Shown here: positions 63,095-64,000 of the stretch, one piece after another
Layout of the letters: each line of letters begins with the position of its first letter
Position numbering within the stretch: the stretch's first letter is position 1
Source of the DNA: Candidatus Protochlamydia phocaeensis
Lineage (GTDB): Bacteria; Chlamydiota; Chlamydiia; Chlamydiales; Parachlamydiaceae
Length of the DNA stretch: 64,000 nt
Assembly: GCF_001545115.1 (NCBI RefSeq)
Contig: NZ_FCNU01000028.1
Coordinates: forward strand, 277,655 to 341,654
Direction: 5' to 3'
Notes under the pieces: generated by a model
Told to the model about the DNA's origin: nothing
Seen by the model: the letters and a program-made list of their open reading frames with translations, nothing else
The model's database searches: none
Translations under genes and position numbers: made by a program

Positions 63095-64000
63095 TTAATA
63101 AGTTTCGTAATCTCTATATTCGCGAGAAATGTTCGCTAGCATGTCAGATACTCTTTTATAGTCAGGCTCTTTCTTGATTTCTTCAATTGCCTCTAGAGTA
63201 GTAGCTGATAGAATTCTTTTTACTAATTTTTCTTGGGTTTCCGCAAATTCTTCCTGATTTTTGAAAGCTTGTGGCAATTTTGTATTTTGTTGAGCAAAAT
63301 GATTTAAAAATGTCTTTTGATGAATGGGCTTTAATTTTTTAATTCCCGCCTGTAAATCCGTCTCTTCTAAGAAGCTAAGAGAATTTAAGGCATAGCCCTT
63401 CTTTTCAGTAAGTTTTTGCTCGGCTTCTGTAATTTTTTGCTTAAAAATATTGGCCATATAGGCTTTGATGTCTTCATCTTCTTCATCTGTTTTCTTTTTG
63501 CTCTGTTTTTCCGCTTGCTGCCTGGCTTCAATTAGAGCAAGAAAATCAGTGAAATAAGATTGAACTTTTTGTAAGTCATCTTTAGAGACTTTAAAGGGTT
63601 TCTCTTCCAGGTCAGCAAAGTTAATTTGGAATTCTTTGCAATACTGTTCCAATAATTCGGCAGACTCATTCCATTCATCCAACTCCGCAACTCCTTCTCC
63701 GGCATCGGGAGAATTCAAATAATCTATTAATCCTTCCACGTACCCTTTTGTATTTTGTAGAGCCTCTCCAAAATTTTTTAATAAGAGCTTATGCTTGGCG
63801 CAAATCATCTTATCGTTTGCCTCTCCAGTTTGCCCAGTCAGGACATCTCCTATTTGGATTTTCTTTAATTTATTCTTATCAAAATCCGCAATGTTGCTAA
63901 GCAGGCCTTCTTTACCGGGAGAAGATCCCTTATTCTTAGGCGTTGTGGAATTCTTAGGCTTGCCTATTGCGGCTGGTTTTGGCATGGGAGGTATGGGAGG
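63095..64000 (-). CDS. Inc-like proline-rich protein (family member 3), N-terminus beyond window
   Basis: C-terminal 301 or so residues of the third family member. The frame stays open to the right edge, encoding Pro/Met-rich PPIPPMPKPAA there, so the ATG at 63985 is internal. The visible part is the end of the proline-rich region and the helical C-terminal domain, with the family elements LLEQYCKEFQINFADLEEKPF, YFTDFLALIEARQQAEK and ITEAEQKLTEKKGYALNSLSFLEE. The missing part should hold the hydrophobic N-terminus and coiled coil. Confidence 0.75.
   Translation of the reverse strand, partial: PPIPPMPKPAAIGKPKNSTTPKNKGSSPGKEGLLSNIADFDKNKLKKIQIGDVLTGQTGEANDKMICAKHKLLLKNFGEALQNTKGYVEGLIDYLNSPDAGEGVAELDEWNESAELLEQYCKEFQINFADLEEKPFKVSKDDLQKVQSYFTDFLALIEARQQAEKQSKKKTDEEDEDIKAYMANIFKQKITEAEQKLTEKKGYALNSLSFLEETDLQAGIKKLKPIHQKTFLNHFAQQNTKLPQAFKNQEEFAETQEKLVKRILSATTLEAIEEIKKEPDYKRVSDMLANISREYRDYETY

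Noticed and set aside
1..64000. Search for rRNA, tRNA, transposase and phage genes
   Set aside because: No cloverleaf-like structures with CCA-type ends, rRNA motifs, transposase or phage proteins were recognised, though a tRNA scan would be needed to be certain.

Overview
The window looks like chromosome of an amoeba-infecting (environmental) chlamydia of the Parachlamydiaceae type, close to Protochlamydia, Parachlamydia or Neochlamydia. The grounds are F-box proteins with long helical repeats, eukaryote-like Ser/Thr kinases, several proteins with paired hydrophobic segments as in chlamydial inclusion-membrane (Inc) proteins, AT-rich intergenic DNA, and ordinary bacterial housekeeping genes. 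The exact species cannot be fixed by reading alone. I found no rRNA, tRNA, CRISPR array, transposase gene or prophage.

Layout. 1-6.7 kb is a two-component signalling cluster: the end of a receiver protein, a stand-alone receiver, a CHASE-GAF-PAS hybrid-free histidine kinase, and a large multi-receiver/HPt protein with a degenerate GGDEF domain. 6.8-8.8 kb holds a dicarboxylate/amino-acid symporter and an exported cyclophilin. 9-10.7 kb is an unrecognised protein. 10.7-21.7 kb is the most striking part: a two-gene cassette, each gene encoding an F-box protein with TPR-like repeats, present twice in tandem together with its leader and its 232-base internal spacer. The last gene has expanded from about 7 to about 16 repeats of 36 residues. 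21.9-25.3 kb is a proline operon (proB-proA-proC, minus strand) with a palindromic element between proA and proC.

25.5-39.4 kb is mixed metabolism: an atypical SDR, an alpha/beta hydrolase, a membrane protein pair, a PaaK/ANL-type adenylating enzyme, an Inc-like protein, a DUF885 protein with deoC, recQ and a TrhA/hemolysin III protein. 39.6-42.3 kb is a large secreted protein with duplicated binding domains and a glycosidase-like body. 42.5-45.5 kb is a tandem pair of eukaryote-like kinases lacking a clear beta3 lysine. 45.8-53.2 kb holds oligoendopeptidase F, DUF families and a PLP enzyme / CNNM-CBS / hydrophobic-protein operon. 53.7-55.9 kb is a three-lipoprotein operon that includes an LpoB-like penicillin-binding-protein activator. 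56.3-58.3 kb is a DUF255 thioredoxin-domain protein. 58.4 kb to the right edge is a tandem family of three Inc-like, coiled-coil, proline-rich proteins, the third cut by the window edge.

Two families of non-coding inverted-repeat elements (called R1 and R2 here) are scattered through the intergenic gaps. They usually lie just 3' of genes and probably double as terminators. The host-interaction genes (F-box cassettes, kinases, Inc-like proteins) are interspersed with conserved metabolic genes and are not gathered in one island.
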